From NCBI GenBank assembly GCA_036346275.1, contig CM070725.1:34596104-34660103 (forward strand): a stretch of DNA of 64,000 bases. The letters are read 5' to 3'. Both the position numbers and the translations under genes were made by a program. The notes beneath the pieces were generated by a model. The model was given only the letters and a program-made list of their open reading frames with translations. It did no database searches and was not told the origin of the DNA. Source of the stretch: Otatea glauca (taxonomy: Eukaryota; Streptophyta; Magnoliopsida; Poales; Poaceae). Shown piece by piece: positions 21,589 to 32,609 of the stretch (the first letter of the stretch is position 1; every line of letters starts with the position of its first letter).

Positions 21589-21708
21589 GTATGGATATGT
21601 TATCAATTTTGTGAATGTGCGTGCTAGCTACTGATCATGTGACTAGTACTGTATGCATATTGGAACCTTTCTTTTATGGTATTATGTACTATAAAAGAGG
21701 GTCTCACA
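17424..21708 (+). mobile_element. 5' LTR (about 4.3 kb) of a RIRE3-like Gypsy element
   Basis: The right end is fixed by GGGTCTCACA at 21,708 followed by a primer-binding site. The left end is set at TATAACAGCCTGCAAAATTC (17,424), matching the degenerate start of the LTR at 25,069 and the TGTAACATCCC start of the copy at 49,809-52,765. It contains a GC-rich island (about 18,420-18,800), the conserved GGGTAAAG...CCTCTGTAGAGTGT block near 20,932 and the palindrome GAGTACGCAACGTACTC at 21,314-21,330. Open frames inside (for example 18,651-18,920 and 21,291-21,614) are not credible genes. The LTR is very long, as is known for some grass Gypsy families. Confidence 0.7.
21556..21588. repeat. (AT)n microsatellite
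   Basis: An uninterrupted AT dinucleotide run lies within the LTR, about 120 bp before its 3' end. Confidence 0.95.
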
Positions 21709-21710
21709 AG

Positions 21711-21724
21711 TTGGTATCAGAGCC
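21711..21724 (+). other. primer-binding site, initiator-tRNA-Met type
   Basis: TTGGTATCAGAGCC lies two bases after the LTR end CTCACA. It is the usual complement of the 3' end of plant initiator tRNA-Met. Confidence 0.9.
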
Positions 21725-21941
21725 ATACTGACTGTAGGAAATCTTAAGTTGGCATAGCCATTAACTAAGGATTTAAAAATTGGGTTAAATAAGTCTATGA
21801 CTAAAGTGAAAAAATGGTGCTGATAATGTCCTTTCTTAATACATATCTGTTATTATCCTCTCCTTGTCTTAATATATCTGTTATTATTCCTTATCTAATC
21901 TGAATTGGAAAAATTCTAATTCTTTTCTTACTAATTTACAG

Positions 21942-22775
21942 ATGGATAGGATCATACCTTACCATGAATCCAAAGCTCGGGAGGATACTGGCCTAATGGG
22001 AGTTTTGACAAAAATGATGGACTATGCCGTCTACGAAGAAAACCCGCAATATGTCGTGTTCTATATTCCCCTCAGCTCGGCAACTGTTGAGTATGCGGCG
22101 CTGGTGCACATTCGTACACGGGCTCTCTATGATGAGGGGGAGCACTCCTTCGACGGCTATGGTTCCACGATGGTCACTGTAATGAACAAGGCCGCATATA
22201 TGGTTATCATTCGACTCCACCATGCTTTACCTAAGCTCGGCATGGTATACCGCCTATACCCCTCTCGTCTGCCGTTTGGAGAGACTTCCTACCCTGACTT
22301 CGCCAACATCTGTTGTGGGAGGCTCTACGACCTTGTGGAGTTTGCAAATGCCTTCGATGGACATCACCACCTGGTGGCGAACGAGTTGGTGGAATCTCAT
22401 CAACGGGTGGCGCATCTTGAAGAGGTTATTGCACCTTTTGTGGCCATGGGACTCTTCCCACACTCAGTGTTGGGAGATGGTCCACCTCCAGCGATGCCCC
22501 CTAGTCCGAAGAACACCATGCCTTCAGCCCCTACACCACCTCCTACTCGGCATCGTAATGCCCGCATGTCAATTGTCGGTAGTTGACCTCGCCCCATCAA
22601 CCGTGGCATTGATCCCAGTAGCTCTAACTCTCGTTGCCCACGTGTGGCACAAGTGTTCCGTCGTCGTGGGACTTTTCCCAGCATCTCGCTGGGGAGCTCT
22701 TCAGACAAGCCCCCAACACCGAAAGGGGATGACAACGACATGGGAATCACGGGATGGATAGAGAATAGCAATTAA
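21942..22775 (+). pseudogene. ORF0 of the RIRE3-like Gypsy element, one in-frame stop
   Basis: The frame opens at ATG 21,942 and reads 214 codons to TGA 22,584-22,586. It then stays open in the same frame to TAA 22,773-22,775, 277 codons in all. The N-terminal part is globular-looking (YALVHIRTR-type helices, SRLPFGETSYPDF) and contains a leucine/valine heptad-like stretch (LVANELVESHQRVAHLEEVI). The C-terminal third is rich in Pro, Ser and basic residues. It lies between the primer-binding site and gag. An extra reading frame in this position (orf0) is known from rice RIRE3 and RIRE8; its function is unknown to me. Apart from the single TGA it is intact, unlike gag. Confidence 0.7.
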
Positions 22776-23095
22776 GGGTAGAGTAGAAGTTATAAAATAA
22801 CTTAGGTACCTTATGTTATATATTAGTAATGAGGCGGCAATCTTTTGGTATTGTAAGACTTTTGTTGTAAATCTTATATATGAATAAAACTTTTAGTTGT
22901 GAAAATTTCGTGTGTTATCTGGATTGCACTCGTGGATGTTTAGCGCTAGGTAAAAAATTTCACGATGTCGTGACCCGTACTTTAATCTTTAAAAAAACTG
23001 TAATCATCACTTGTTAGTAAATGAAAATCTTACTCATGAAAAATTTAAAATAACATCAGTTAGGTAATCTTATCTTAATTATTTTCCATTTCAGG
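22776..23095 (+). other. AT-rich linker between ORF0 and gag
   Basis: There is no gene. It ends ATTTTCCATTTCAG directly before the gag ATG, which looks like a plant 3' splice site, so gag could be expressed from a spliced RNA. The matching donor was not identified. Confidence 0.4.
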
Positions 23096-24190
23096 ATGCC
23101 AGTGACTTGATCTCTTAGCCAGCTCTCGGAAAGTAAGGCTACTCCAGAAACTCAGCCTCAGGGAATTGCTCTCCCTACCCCAGCCCAACCAAATCCCATG
23201 CATCCCACAACAAGAGCAGCCACATCGCGACGTGCCAATCGTAGCGATTGTCCACCACCTCCTACACAAAATCAGCAAGGAACCATTCCGGGACAACAAT
23301 TACCCAAACCTCCGACCATGGCACACGTACTTGCCATAATTGAACAAGGACGACAGACACAAACTCTTCTCCTTCAGCAGATGGTGCAAAATACTGCCCA
23401 CCTTGGTGCAGCTATTGACAAGGGTGAAAATGTCAATGTCCCACAATATTCTATGTTGGGCGAGTTTTTAAAAACTCGGCCTCTGACTTTCTCAACATCC
23501 ACAGATCCTCTCGACGCTAACGACTAGCTCCGTTCCGTCGAGAGTAAATTGGTCATTATGCAATGCAGTGACCACGAAAAAGTTTTGTATGCATCCTACC
23601 AACTACAAAGAGTTGCAGCAGCCTGGTGGGAGAATCATCAAGCTATACTTTCGCAAGACCAGGCCATCACCTGGGAAGACTTCGAGGAAGCTTTTCACAA
23701 AGCGCACATTTAGACGAGCCTCAAGGACGTTAAGAAGCAAGAGTTCCTTGACCTTTGCCAAGGAAACATGATGATGATAAAATACCTCCATCGTTTCAAT
23801 TATTTGTCTCGCTATGCCACCTCTGAGATAACCACAGAAGCAAGAAAAATTTAGCGCTTTAGGGACCATTTGAACGAAGAAATCAAATGGACGCTTGCCG
23901 CTCACGATATCCATGACTTCCAGTCTCTCATGGATAAGGCCATTCGAGTGGAATACAACACTCAAATGGTTGTGTAGTCGCACAAACGTAAGTGGATGGC
24001 ATAGAAGTCTGCAAATGCTGGTTCTTTCAGGCCCCGTACTGGGCAACCATTAAATGTTCATCCTCCTGCTCCACCACAACAACAAAGACGTCAAGGTCTA
24101 GTTCCTCGACCTCAAGCTCCTCATCAACAACCACCTCTTGTTCGCCCACCCAGCAAAGGAATTGAACCTAGTCTGAAACCTCAAAAAAAT
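23096..24190 (+). pseudogene. Gypsy gag with multiple stop codons
   Basis: A single frame from ATG 23,096 shows gag similarity (FLKTRPLTFS, VIMQCSDHEKVLYASYQL, AAWWENHQA, ITWEDFEEAF, KKQEFLDLCQGNM) and a Pro/Gln-rich tail. It is interrupted by TGA at 23,108 and five TAG codons at 23,525, 23,711, 23,852, 23,975 and 24,002, all in the same frame and without a frameshift. It ends near 24,190, before any zinc knuckle or protease, where LTR-like sequence begins. The motif set is that of RIRE3/Tekay-like chromovirus-type gags; the exact lineage is uncertain. Confidence 0.85.
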
Positions 24191-24192
24191 TA

Positions 24193-25068
24193 AGACTGAA
24201 AGAGTAAGATTGTCAGGATTTTATAAAATCATACATGCAAGATCATGATTTGAAATTATTATGGCAAGATAAGCATTGCCTCAATATCATTCACAAAAAT
24301 TTTCAAAAACGTGTGATGAAAGATGATGGTTCAAATAAATCTTATACTCTGTGCTACCCAAACTGGAAATTTTGAGTGAATTCTCGTTGATTCACTACCA
24401 TGTGGGGTCCCCTATTACCCTGGCCCACTTGACAGCATCTTAGCCTCTCTCTGCCCTACCCTCTTCCTCAGTTGGACGCTACTTTGCTTTGCCAATTCTT
24501 GCCACAAGAACCAAAACCTAGCTGAATCACTGCCACGACAAGCAAATTGCGGCACCGACCTTAGCCACTGCCGTATACTGGCAACCTTGCCCATTCCCTA
24601 CCACAACAACTTTTCGCCATGCTCTGCGCTGCCATGGCAACCGAATTTTCTGCGCCACCATCACCCCTATTGGCTGAATTGCGGCATCACCTCGCCAAAC
24701 CCTATAGCCACCGCCTATCTTGTCTATAAAGGCCGATCATTGTCATCACCATTGCTCACCACACCTCCTCATCCCTTTCTCTGCTCGAGTTCACCCAGTT
24801 GTCACCAATTGCCAGTGAACTTCAAGAAAGGGGCTGCGGCCCAATTGAGCAATCAGATGAGCCATTATCTAATTCCTTTGCGCGCTAGCATCTTGAGCAT
24901 TTAGTGATCATTTCCCCTTATTTGATTATAGTTCATGGACTAAATCACCATCGCAACTATCCTTTTCTTCCTCCACTCCGGCCTCACAGTGGTAGCTCAC
25001 CTCAGTCAATCTCCACAGTAACTGAAAGTTAAAATGGGCTCTCTTGGGTTCACTACAGCTCACTCACC
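24193..25068 (+). mobile_element. LTR-like fragment, probable remains of the 3' LTR
   Basis: From GTAAGATTGTCAG (24,208) the sequence follows the LTR segment that begins at 18,048 in the 5' LTR, including a TGGGGTCCC...GGCCCAC stretch (24,410 versus 18,452) and a Cys/Pro-coding GC-rich island. So pol and the first part of the 3' LTR are deleted. The fragment stops at 25,068, where another LTR is inserted, and may resume at 46,253. A short frame at 24,587-24,904 is not credible as a gene. Confidence 0.6.
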
Positions 25069-25887
25069 TATAACATTACCAATTTTTGCATTTTATGGGT
25101 TTATTGTGCATTTTATATTTTTGTGAATTTCTTGGAATTTATTTGAATTAAGCCTTTTGTTGAAGTCTATTTAAAAAATTGAAAATTTTAATTAAAGTTT
25201 TTTGGAAATATTTTATTTCAGTCCCAAATGCCCTATAATATTTTCCAAAATTTGTCTATAATTTTTTGGGTATTTTTGCTATTTTATTCGAGTATGTTTA
25301 ATTTTTGGAATTATTTTAAATAGAAAACCTTATAAAATCCCTTAAAGCCAAGTGGGCCGAAACCCAATGGGCTTGGCCCAAATTTTTTCAGCCCGCATCG
25401 GCCCAAAGTTGTGCCACGAGACCGCTTGCCGCAAACCCTGGAATCCAACTGTTGGATCTTGATCTAACGGCTAAAATTCTGCCGCATCGCCTAGCGCCCT
25501 CGGTCGTTCGATATGAGCTGAACGGACGTCTACGATCACGCCATGTCATCTTGTTGGATCCTAATAGATCTGCGCTGTGTTGTCGTCGTGTTTTCAAATT
25601 TCGCGCTCTATATGGAAGCTGAGCTCACTATTTAATGTGTCGCCATGCACATTGAACTACTCACCTCACGCTGCACATCTTGCCCAGAGCACACAAGCCG
25701 AAACACCGTCGTTTAGCCGTAACCACTCGTCATAGTTCGCGAAGCCGCCGTCGCTATTCTTCGTCGTTTCCAACATCGATCGCCGTTCTCTGCTGCATCC
25801 AAGGCCAGATCCGGTATCTTCGCGTCACGTTGCGTCGGATTCGTCAAGCCCCATCGCCATTCAGTCGAGATAGCATCATGCGTGAGG

Positions 25888-25892
25888 TCTTC
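25888..25892. repeat. target-site duplication, left (TCTTC)
   Basis: TCTTC directly precedes the LTR terminus TGAAAGATCG and is matched exactly at 42,194-42,198. Confidence 0.9.
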
Positions 25893-27589
25893 TGAAAGAT
25901 CGAAATGGTAATCAAAGGGGGGGTGAATGATCCCAAATAAAATTTTCCCCTACTCAAAATACTCCAAACAATCTAGCAATAAAAATCTGAAACACCCAAA
26001 GATTTTCCTTCAAACTGGTGTTTCTCAGATTCGCACACCCTACAAAACCCGAAGAATTAGACAACTATGTGTACCCCTAGCTTGCATGGATGAGAACCAT
26101 GAATCATGTGAGGATTTTTTAATCACAATCCTGGTTGTCAAGTGTCCAAACAAAGAGGAATCAACTCAAAGACTACTTTTCTAAAAGAGATAAAGCTAAA
26201 ACACCAAAGTCTCTTTCCAGAAAAGTAAAAGCAGATTTTACAGGAATTGTCCTCAATTGGAGCAGGTGGTTGGTGAGTTTCTCTTGCTCTAAAATTTTTG
26301 GAAATTTTGATCCCTATGACAAGTTGAGTCGTGAAACACTCCAAGAAAAATCACCTCAAAAAGCTTTGTAGAATAAACATGAAAAATCAAGCATTACAGA
26401 CAGTCAGGAACTTCGACCAAAATGTTTTAGGCTCGGTTTTCACTTCATAGCGCTCACACAGTGCAACCAGTGGACTCAAAAAAAATTCAGAGATGGATAT
26501 ATGAGTCGTGCACTTTCTCCAACAAGAATCACTTAAAACAGATGTTTATAGATTTTTATAAAAATCAAAGACTGACTACTGCGCGAAGAACAAGTTCTGG
26601 ACAGATTTGCAATTTGATAAAAACTTGATCTCTAGTCTATCCTAGGGTGCAAGAAAGATGTAAAACCATATGAACACCCTCAAGACATCCAAGAAGAACA
26701 GCATTTAGAAGGAGGGGAGGCAAATTCAAATGCGATAAAGTAAATTACGAGAATGTAAATGCGGGAAAGTAAATGCTGAATTTAAATTGCATAATTTAAA
26801 TGCGTAATGTAAATGCGTAAAGGAAATGAAATATGAATATAAATGAAGAACATTTCATTTCTGGAAGGAGAGGTTACAAAGCCTCACATTTCATGTGGGC
26901 AAAGCTCAAAGGAGCATCAAAAACCTCAAAACCTTCAAAGAGGGAAGGCTACCCTTCCACCCCTATTTATACAACTCTTGGGCCACCTACCACCCTTGGA
27001 TGAGCCTCTAAACCCTAGAGCATCTATCAAGGGCTAGGATTTACCCACTCAACCAGCCATGCAAGGGTTCACCCAAAACCCACAACACATAATGGGTTTT
27101 CTTGCACGGTTCTCAAAGCACACTAACTAGACCTGCTAACCTATCAACTAGACCAAAATCCAATGGTCCTCATTGATCCACGCAGCGTCTAGCTAGCATT
27201 TCATCCGTTCCTTGTCTTCACGACTTGCCACGACTTCGTCTCCAATCATCTTCCGGCGATCCCCGACCATCTGGACCTCCGACGCTCCTCGCCTAGTCCC
27301 AGTCATCCTTTGTCTCACCATGACCTAGCACCGTCGTCCTGCAACCATCAAAGACAAGAAAACTCCTCACATAGCAATGCCCACAAAGATATGTAATAAA
27401 TCCATCAAAGTCCACTCATTAAAATTCATTTTTACTCGATCTGACCGGTAGCACCGGGAAAACAGAGAAGACCTCAAATTGCTTCCAATTGAAAATCTAT
27501 TTCAAATCAAACTCAAATAAGAGCAACCCAAGCTCAAATTTAATCAAATACTCATCATAAATCTGGATAGACCTCCACATGGTTCTTCA
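25893..27589 (-). mobile_element. 3' LTR of the composite Sirevirus (1,697 bp)
   Basis: On the minus strand it runs TGAAGAACCATGTGG (27,589) to CGATCTTTCA (25,893). It is preceded by a polypurine tract at 27,591-27,600. The TATA box TATAAATAG is at 26,963-26,971 (minus). A by-eye comparison of the first ~160 bp at the 25,893 end with the 5' LTR shows roughly ten differences. Confidence 0.95.
26963..26971 (-). promoter_or_regulatory. Sirevirus LTR TATA box
   Basis: TATAAATAG on the minus strand is conserved at the equivalent place in the other LTR (41,568-41,576) and in the solo LTR (45,094-45,102, + strand). Confidence 0.7.
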
Positions 27590-27590
27590 A

Positions 27591-27600
27591 TCTCCCCCTT
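27591..27600 (-). other. polypurine tract
   Basis: AAGGGGGAGA on the minus strand lies one base before the 3' LTR start. Similar G-rich purine tracts lie upstream at 27,925-27,940, 28,907-28,917 and 29,433-29,440. Multiplied polypurine tracts are a known Sirevirus trait. Confidence 0.8.
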
Positions 27601-29460
27601 GATGAGTATATTGACAAACACAACAAAAGGCATATGATTTGAGTTTGAAGAGGATGAAGAAGAAAGCAATTTTTTTGGTTGCAAAGTCAAACTTGGTCCA
27701 AAGATATAAATTGGAACCATGACCAAGTTGACGAAGAGGAATTTAGATTTTAGAGTTAAATTTAAGAAAGAGCAAGTTTTCATCAAAAACTCTAAAATCC
27801 AACTAAACATGTCAAATGTGATTATGAGATTATGATCCATAGAAGCAGTAGCATAGTTTTACAAAGATCATAATAACCAAATAAGCATTCACATTTTTAT
27901 CTTTTTAGTGATGTCTTTTCTACCTTTTCTCCCCCTTTTGGCAATATAGGCATCAATTTTTTTATGTATGCATGAAATGCAATCGAAAGAGCTTTGAAGA
28001 TTATCCAATTGATCAAAATGGTAAGATATTACACCAAGCTTGTCAATTTCAGAATATGACTAAACTAAAACATGTCCAAGACCAATACATTTTATGAAAA
28101 AGCTTAGTTTTACAATATTTCATTTTAGTATGATTTGACAAGTGCAAAACTTAGCAAAATTTCAAAGCTAGAAGCAAAACCACTCAAGGATCAAATGGAA
28201 AACCTAGAGTTCAACCTACTCAACACTTTGGGCAATTTTGAAGTGCATATAAGGTCCTTCAAGCTTATTTTTCAATTTATGCAAATTTTTTTAAGACTTT
28301 AAAAAATATAGCGGGGTGCAAATGTTTGACATTATTTGCATTCTTTACCCACTTATGTGTTTGATATTTGCATTTTTTTTTAAATTGACTCAAGCCATTT
28401 TTGATCATCTCAAGAGTAACTCTTAAGAGGTTGATCTTGGTCATACACAATATATTCCGAATTCATCCCAAGTGCAATGGGAAGCAATCTCGTGAATATG
28501 AAGTGTTGAGATCAATTTTGCACAAAAGAGTCAAATTTTTTTTAATTTTCAATTTAGCACATATGAGCAATTCTGAAGGACTCAAATATGGATCAAACAA
28601 ATTTCACCCAAGTTGCTATAGGGACTCTAGAGAAATCCAAAATTTCATAATTTATGGTAAAAACCCCTAGAGAAGAAACTTAGTAAGTAAAAGCAACATG
28701 TTTCGTCAAGTTTTCATTTAAAGCTTTCAAATTTTTCAGATTTTAATAAGCTTAGCATGATAAATAGACTTGGACATATCTAAGCTAGCGATTTTCTTCA
28801 AAATATATAGCATGATGTATTTCATGAAGATTGAGTCAATTGCATAATAGACAAAGATCATAAAACAGAAAATGCAGTCTAAATGCAATGCATGAACAGA
28901 TTCCCAAACTCCCCCTCAACAAATGAATTAATTTTAAGCTCAAATCTGGTTAAAGTTGAGTTATTATCAAGATTAGGCATAAGGAAAACCCAAATAAACT
29001 CAATAACAACCAGAAAAACCAGAATGAGGAGAAGAAGTCGAGAAATGCAAAACTGGATGGCTATTGAGCATAGATAAGATAGAAGAGACTCACTACGGCT
29101 CAGACTCGCTCTTATCTTCCCTAGTGACTGACATAGGGAAGCTGACTCTAGATCCCAACTAAGGAGTGCACATGCACTCTGTCTACCCGGAGGCCCAACA
29201 CCTGCTAGACTTATAATACTGTGAGGGAACTCAACCTAGAGAGAAGAGAGAACAGCTAATCACGCATGATAGCAACCTAAAACACAAGATAAGAGGTCCA
29301 TGCAAAGCATATCAGAAGTATAAGTGAGTGAACTCAACTCAAGAAAAAATAAACCCAACATCACCCAGAAGAAAACACAAAGAGAAAAGAAAAGCTGGAA
29401 GGGAACAATATTTTACATAATATACAAACCAGCTCCCCCTCACGAAAGGCCGTAAGGGCT
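27601..29460 (-). other. Sirevirus 3' non-coding region
   Basis: This is about 1.9 kb of AT-rich sequence between the RNase H end and the 3' LTR, with three further polypurine tracts. I find no envelope-like reading frame on either strand; the short frames at 27,544-27,840, 28,401-28,670 and 28,883-29,077 have no recognisable features. Confidence 0.6.
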
Positions 29461-29469
29461 CACGACTCC

Positions 29470-29844
29470 AATCTCACTCCTCAAGGCAACAAATATGGAG
29501 CTATCCAAAGGCTTGGTGAAGATATCGGCTAACTAGAGGTCACTCTCTACAAACTGAAGCGCGATATCTCCCTTCTCCACATGGTCTCTAAGGAAGTGAT
29601 ATCTAATATCAATGTGTTTGGTCCAGGAATGTTGCACTGGATTTTTAGCAATGAAAATAGCAGAAGTGTTGTCACAGAAAAGTGGCACACTCTCTATCTC
29701 TAACCCATAGTCCCGCAAGGTCGATCTCATCCAGAGCACCTGGCTACAACAACTAGCTGCAGCAACATACTCGGCCTTAGCGGTGGACTGTGCAACTCCG
29801 GACTGCTTCCTAGATGACCAAGAAATAAGAGAAGTGCCAATGAA
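29470..29844 (-). pseudogene. Sirevirus copy A RNase H
   Basis: A frame at 29,739-29,533 reads VPLFCDNTSAI and HIDIRYHFLRDHV, the two best-known motifs of the Copia RNase H C-terminal part. Frame shifts or stops separate it from the RT piece upstream, near the AEYVAAAS-type segment at 29,745-29,845. The equivalent region is absent from copy B. Confidence 0.8.
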
Positions 29845-30830
29845 TTAGCAAGTGCCAGAAGTGCTCTTCCTATCTATCCTACAGCCAACAAAGTCGGCAT
29901 CAAAAAAAGCTCTAAGAGATAGACAAGAAGAGGAAGAGTACCAAATACCGTAATCAGTGGTAGCACGAAGGTACCTGAAGATGCGCTTGACCGCCTGGCG
30001 GTGAGAGGTGCGAGGAGAAGCTTGAAATCGAGCGCACAGACACACAGCGAAATGTATGTCTGGCCTCGAAGCAGTGAGGTACAAGAGGGAGTCGATCATG
30101 CTCCGAAACTCCTTTTGATCAGTAGGCTCACCATCCTCATCGAGCTCGAGGACAGCAGTGGTGGCCATAGGAGTCATCACCAGCTTCCCATCAGACATAT
30201 CGAAGCGCCTCAGGAGGTCACGGGTATACTTGCCTTGATGCAAGAAAGTACCCTCCCGAGTTTGCTTGATTTGGAAGCCAAGAAAGTAGCTCAACTCGCC
30301 CATCATACTCATCTCAAACTCTGTGCTCATCACCTCAGAAAACTGGGACACAAGCGAATGAGACGAGCCACCAAAAATGATATGGTCCACATAAATCTGG
30401 ACGAGAAGAAAATACGACTCATGGTGTCTGATTAACAGAGTCTAGTCTACTACACCCATTTTGAAGTCATGGCTGAGAAGATAAGACTTGAGCCTCTCAT
30501 ACCATGCTCTGGGGCTGCTTGAGTCCATACAAAGCTTTGGAAAGCTTGTATACATGACTCGGAAACTTAGGGTTCTCAAATCCTGCAGATTGTTTGACAT
30601 AAACTTCTTCCTCAATATAGCCAATGAGGAATGCACTCTTGACATCCATTTGATAGAGCTTGAAGCCCCGGGATGCAGAGAATGCAAATAGGATCCTAAT
30701 AGCCTCTAGTCTAGCTACAGGGGCAAACGTCTCCTCAAAGTCAAGACCCTCAACCTGAGAAAAGCCTGTGCAATTAGCCTAGCCTTGTTGCGAATGACAA
30801 CCCCATCCTCACTCTACTTGTTTTTTAACA
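29845..30830 (-). pseudogene. Sirevirus copy A reverse transcriptase, active site changed
   Basis: The readable piece 30,390-29,845 carries the palm and thumb region (SYFLGFQIKQ, LYLTASRPDI, KSTSG). At the catalytic motif the codons read Tyr-Val-Asp-His (30,382-30,393), so the second aspartate is replaced by histidine. Upstream pieces (30,687-30,442 and on to about 30,830) show YERLKSYLLSHDF and VARLEAI-like words in several frames, with a stop or shift between them. Copy A RT is thus inactive both by frame and by active site. Confidence 0.85.
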
Positions 30831-31181
30831 CCCACTTGGTCCCAATGACATTATGACCAGATGGACATTCTACAAGCTGCCAGACATTGTTCCTCTCAAA
30901 GTTTTCAAGTTCCTTATGCATAGCACTAGTCCAAGACTCGTCAGATAATGATGAGTCACATCCTTCGGCTCAAACGAGGCAACAAAGGCAGAGTGAAGGC
31001 AGAAACTGGACAAACCTGTTTTTGAACGAGTGACTCGCTCAAACAGATCGCCGATGATCTGATCAGGTGGATGAGAACGCTGAATATGACAAGGAGGTCC
31101 AGAAGCAGAAGTGGCCTCTAACTCATGCACAGAAGAGGTAGGAGCAGAGCCACCAGCTGCATGAGAGTCAGAAGGCAAGGG

Positions 31182-32609
31182 CTAGCCTTCCTGAGGTGCA
31201 GAAATGGAAACAGGTGGCACCTCAAGTGTAGAGGGGACTGGATCAGGTGGAACACCATCATCCTCATCCTCTACAAAGATGGTCTCGGAGGAGGAAGAAG
31301 AGCCTGAGATATCAGATCTAGCTCCTGGGCCTGCCTCATCAAAGGTCACGTCGCAGGTCTCTACGATCCTATTTGCATCGCAACTCCAGACCCTATAGCT
31401 ACGAGAAGAAGTCGAATAACCCAGAAAGATACCATCAGATGAGCGAGACTCAAACTTATCCAGGTTACCAGACTTCAAAATAAAACACTTGCAACCAAAC
31501 ACACGATAATGAGAAACACTAGACTTTCGCCCATACCTCAACTCGTAAGAAGTGCGGTGCAAATGTGCTCTCAAGAATACACGATTAGAAACATGGCAAG
31601 CAGTAGCTATAGCCTCAACCCAAAACTTCCTAGGAGTACTGTACTCGTCTAGCATCGTCCTAGCCATCTCTACCAGGGTCCTGTTCTTCCTTTCCACTAC
31701 GCCATTTTGCTGATGGACATAGGGAGAGGAGAACTGATGCTCTAAACCAGACTCCACACAGAAACTCTCAAAATAGGAGTTCTTGAACTGCGTGCCATTG
31801 TCACTGCGTATAGCTCGTAAGGCACCTGGGAGCTCAAAAGACAACCTATGGACCAAACCCCTGAAATGAAAAAAAGTCTCATCCTTCGAGGACATGAAAA
31901 ACACCCAAGAGTACCTCGAAAAATCATCAACAATGACAAGAACATACCACTTCCCACCCACTGACTGCACTCTAGCTGGACCAACAGTGTCCATATGTAA
32001 AAGCTGTCCTGGTGCATCAGTCATCACAACAGTGACTGGGGGATGAGAAGCAGCAATCATCTTGCCATGTCGACAGGGAGAGCAAACTAAGTTTTTGACC
32101 ATTTTGAGTTTTGGCAAACCACGAATGAGGTCATGGTTGCTAACTCGGGTCAAATGATCAAATCCAATGTGACCAAGTCTCCTATGCCAGAAGGAGAGAT
32201 CACGAGATTCTGAAGCAATTAAACACCTAAGAGAGTCTCCAGAAAAAACAAAAAAATCAGCACGGAAGACTCTCCCAAATCTAGAAATCCCGCAAACTAA
32301 CTCTCCTGATGAATCGAGGATTCTACAGGCATTACTCTTAAAACTCACCTCGAAAGAGTCATCGAGAAGCTGAGAAACAGAAAGCAAATTATACTGCAGC
32401 ATACTCACTAAGTCAACATCTTTAAGAATGAAATTGTCATTAATGCAGATGGTACCTTTAGCAATGACTCTACCTAAAGAAGCATCCCCAAAAGTGATCA
32501 ACTCATCACCTGGGCTCGGACTAGTGAAGAGAACCATCGAGAATCTCCGATCATATGACGAGAACAACCGGAGTAGACAATCCAAATATCTCCCTTCCCC
32601 ATCCGACAA
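31182..32609 (-). CDS. Sirevirus copy A integrase, intact 475-codon frame
   Basis: This is the longest clean frame in the window. It begins with a shifted remnant of the protease region, then GDELITFGDAS. The pre-integrase zinc site is complete (H142, H147, C176, C179). The catalytic triad D207 (HMDTVGP), D270 (RSDNGTQF), E306 (NGVVERKN) fits D,D(35)E. After the catalytic core come the GYSTSSRSYRVW region and an acidic Ser-rich linker towards RT. The protease itself is out of frame upstream (32,610-32,680). The frame is complete as an integrase but would need the polyprotein context to be made. Confidence 0.85.
   Translation of the reverse strand: MSDGEGRYLDCLLRLFSSYDRRFSMVLFTSPSPGDELITFGDASLGRVIAKGTICINDNFILKDVDLVSMLQYNLLSVSQLLDDSFEVSFKSNACRILDSSGELVCGISRFGRVFRADFFVFSGDSLRCLIASESRDLSFWHRRLGHIGFDHLTRVSNHDLIRGLPKLKMVKNLVCSPCRHGKMIAASHPPVTVVMTDAPGQLLHMDTVGPARVQSVGGKWYVLVIVDDFSRYSWVFFMSSKDETFFHFRGLVHRLSFELPGALRAIRSDNGTQFKNSYFESFCVESGLEHQFSSPYVHQQNGVVERKNRTLVEMARTMLDEYSTPRKFWVEAIATACHVSNRVFLRAHLHRTSYELRYGRKSSVSHYRVFGCKCFILKSGNLDKFESRSSDGIFLGYSTSSRSYRVWSCDANRIVETCDVTFDEAGPGARSDISGSSSSSETIFVEDEDDGVPPDPVPSTLEVPPVSISAPQEG

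Noticed and set aside
27590..29460. possible envelope-like gene downstream of Sirevirus RNase H
   Set aside because: Some Sireviruses carry one, but no frame here exceeds about 100 codons and none shows a transmembrane or coiled-coil pattern.
30001..30435. 144-codon + strand frame, and its counterpart at 34,828-35,439 (203 codons)
   Set aside because: Both are opposite the Sirevirus RT on the minus strand and mirror each other only because the RT is duplicated.
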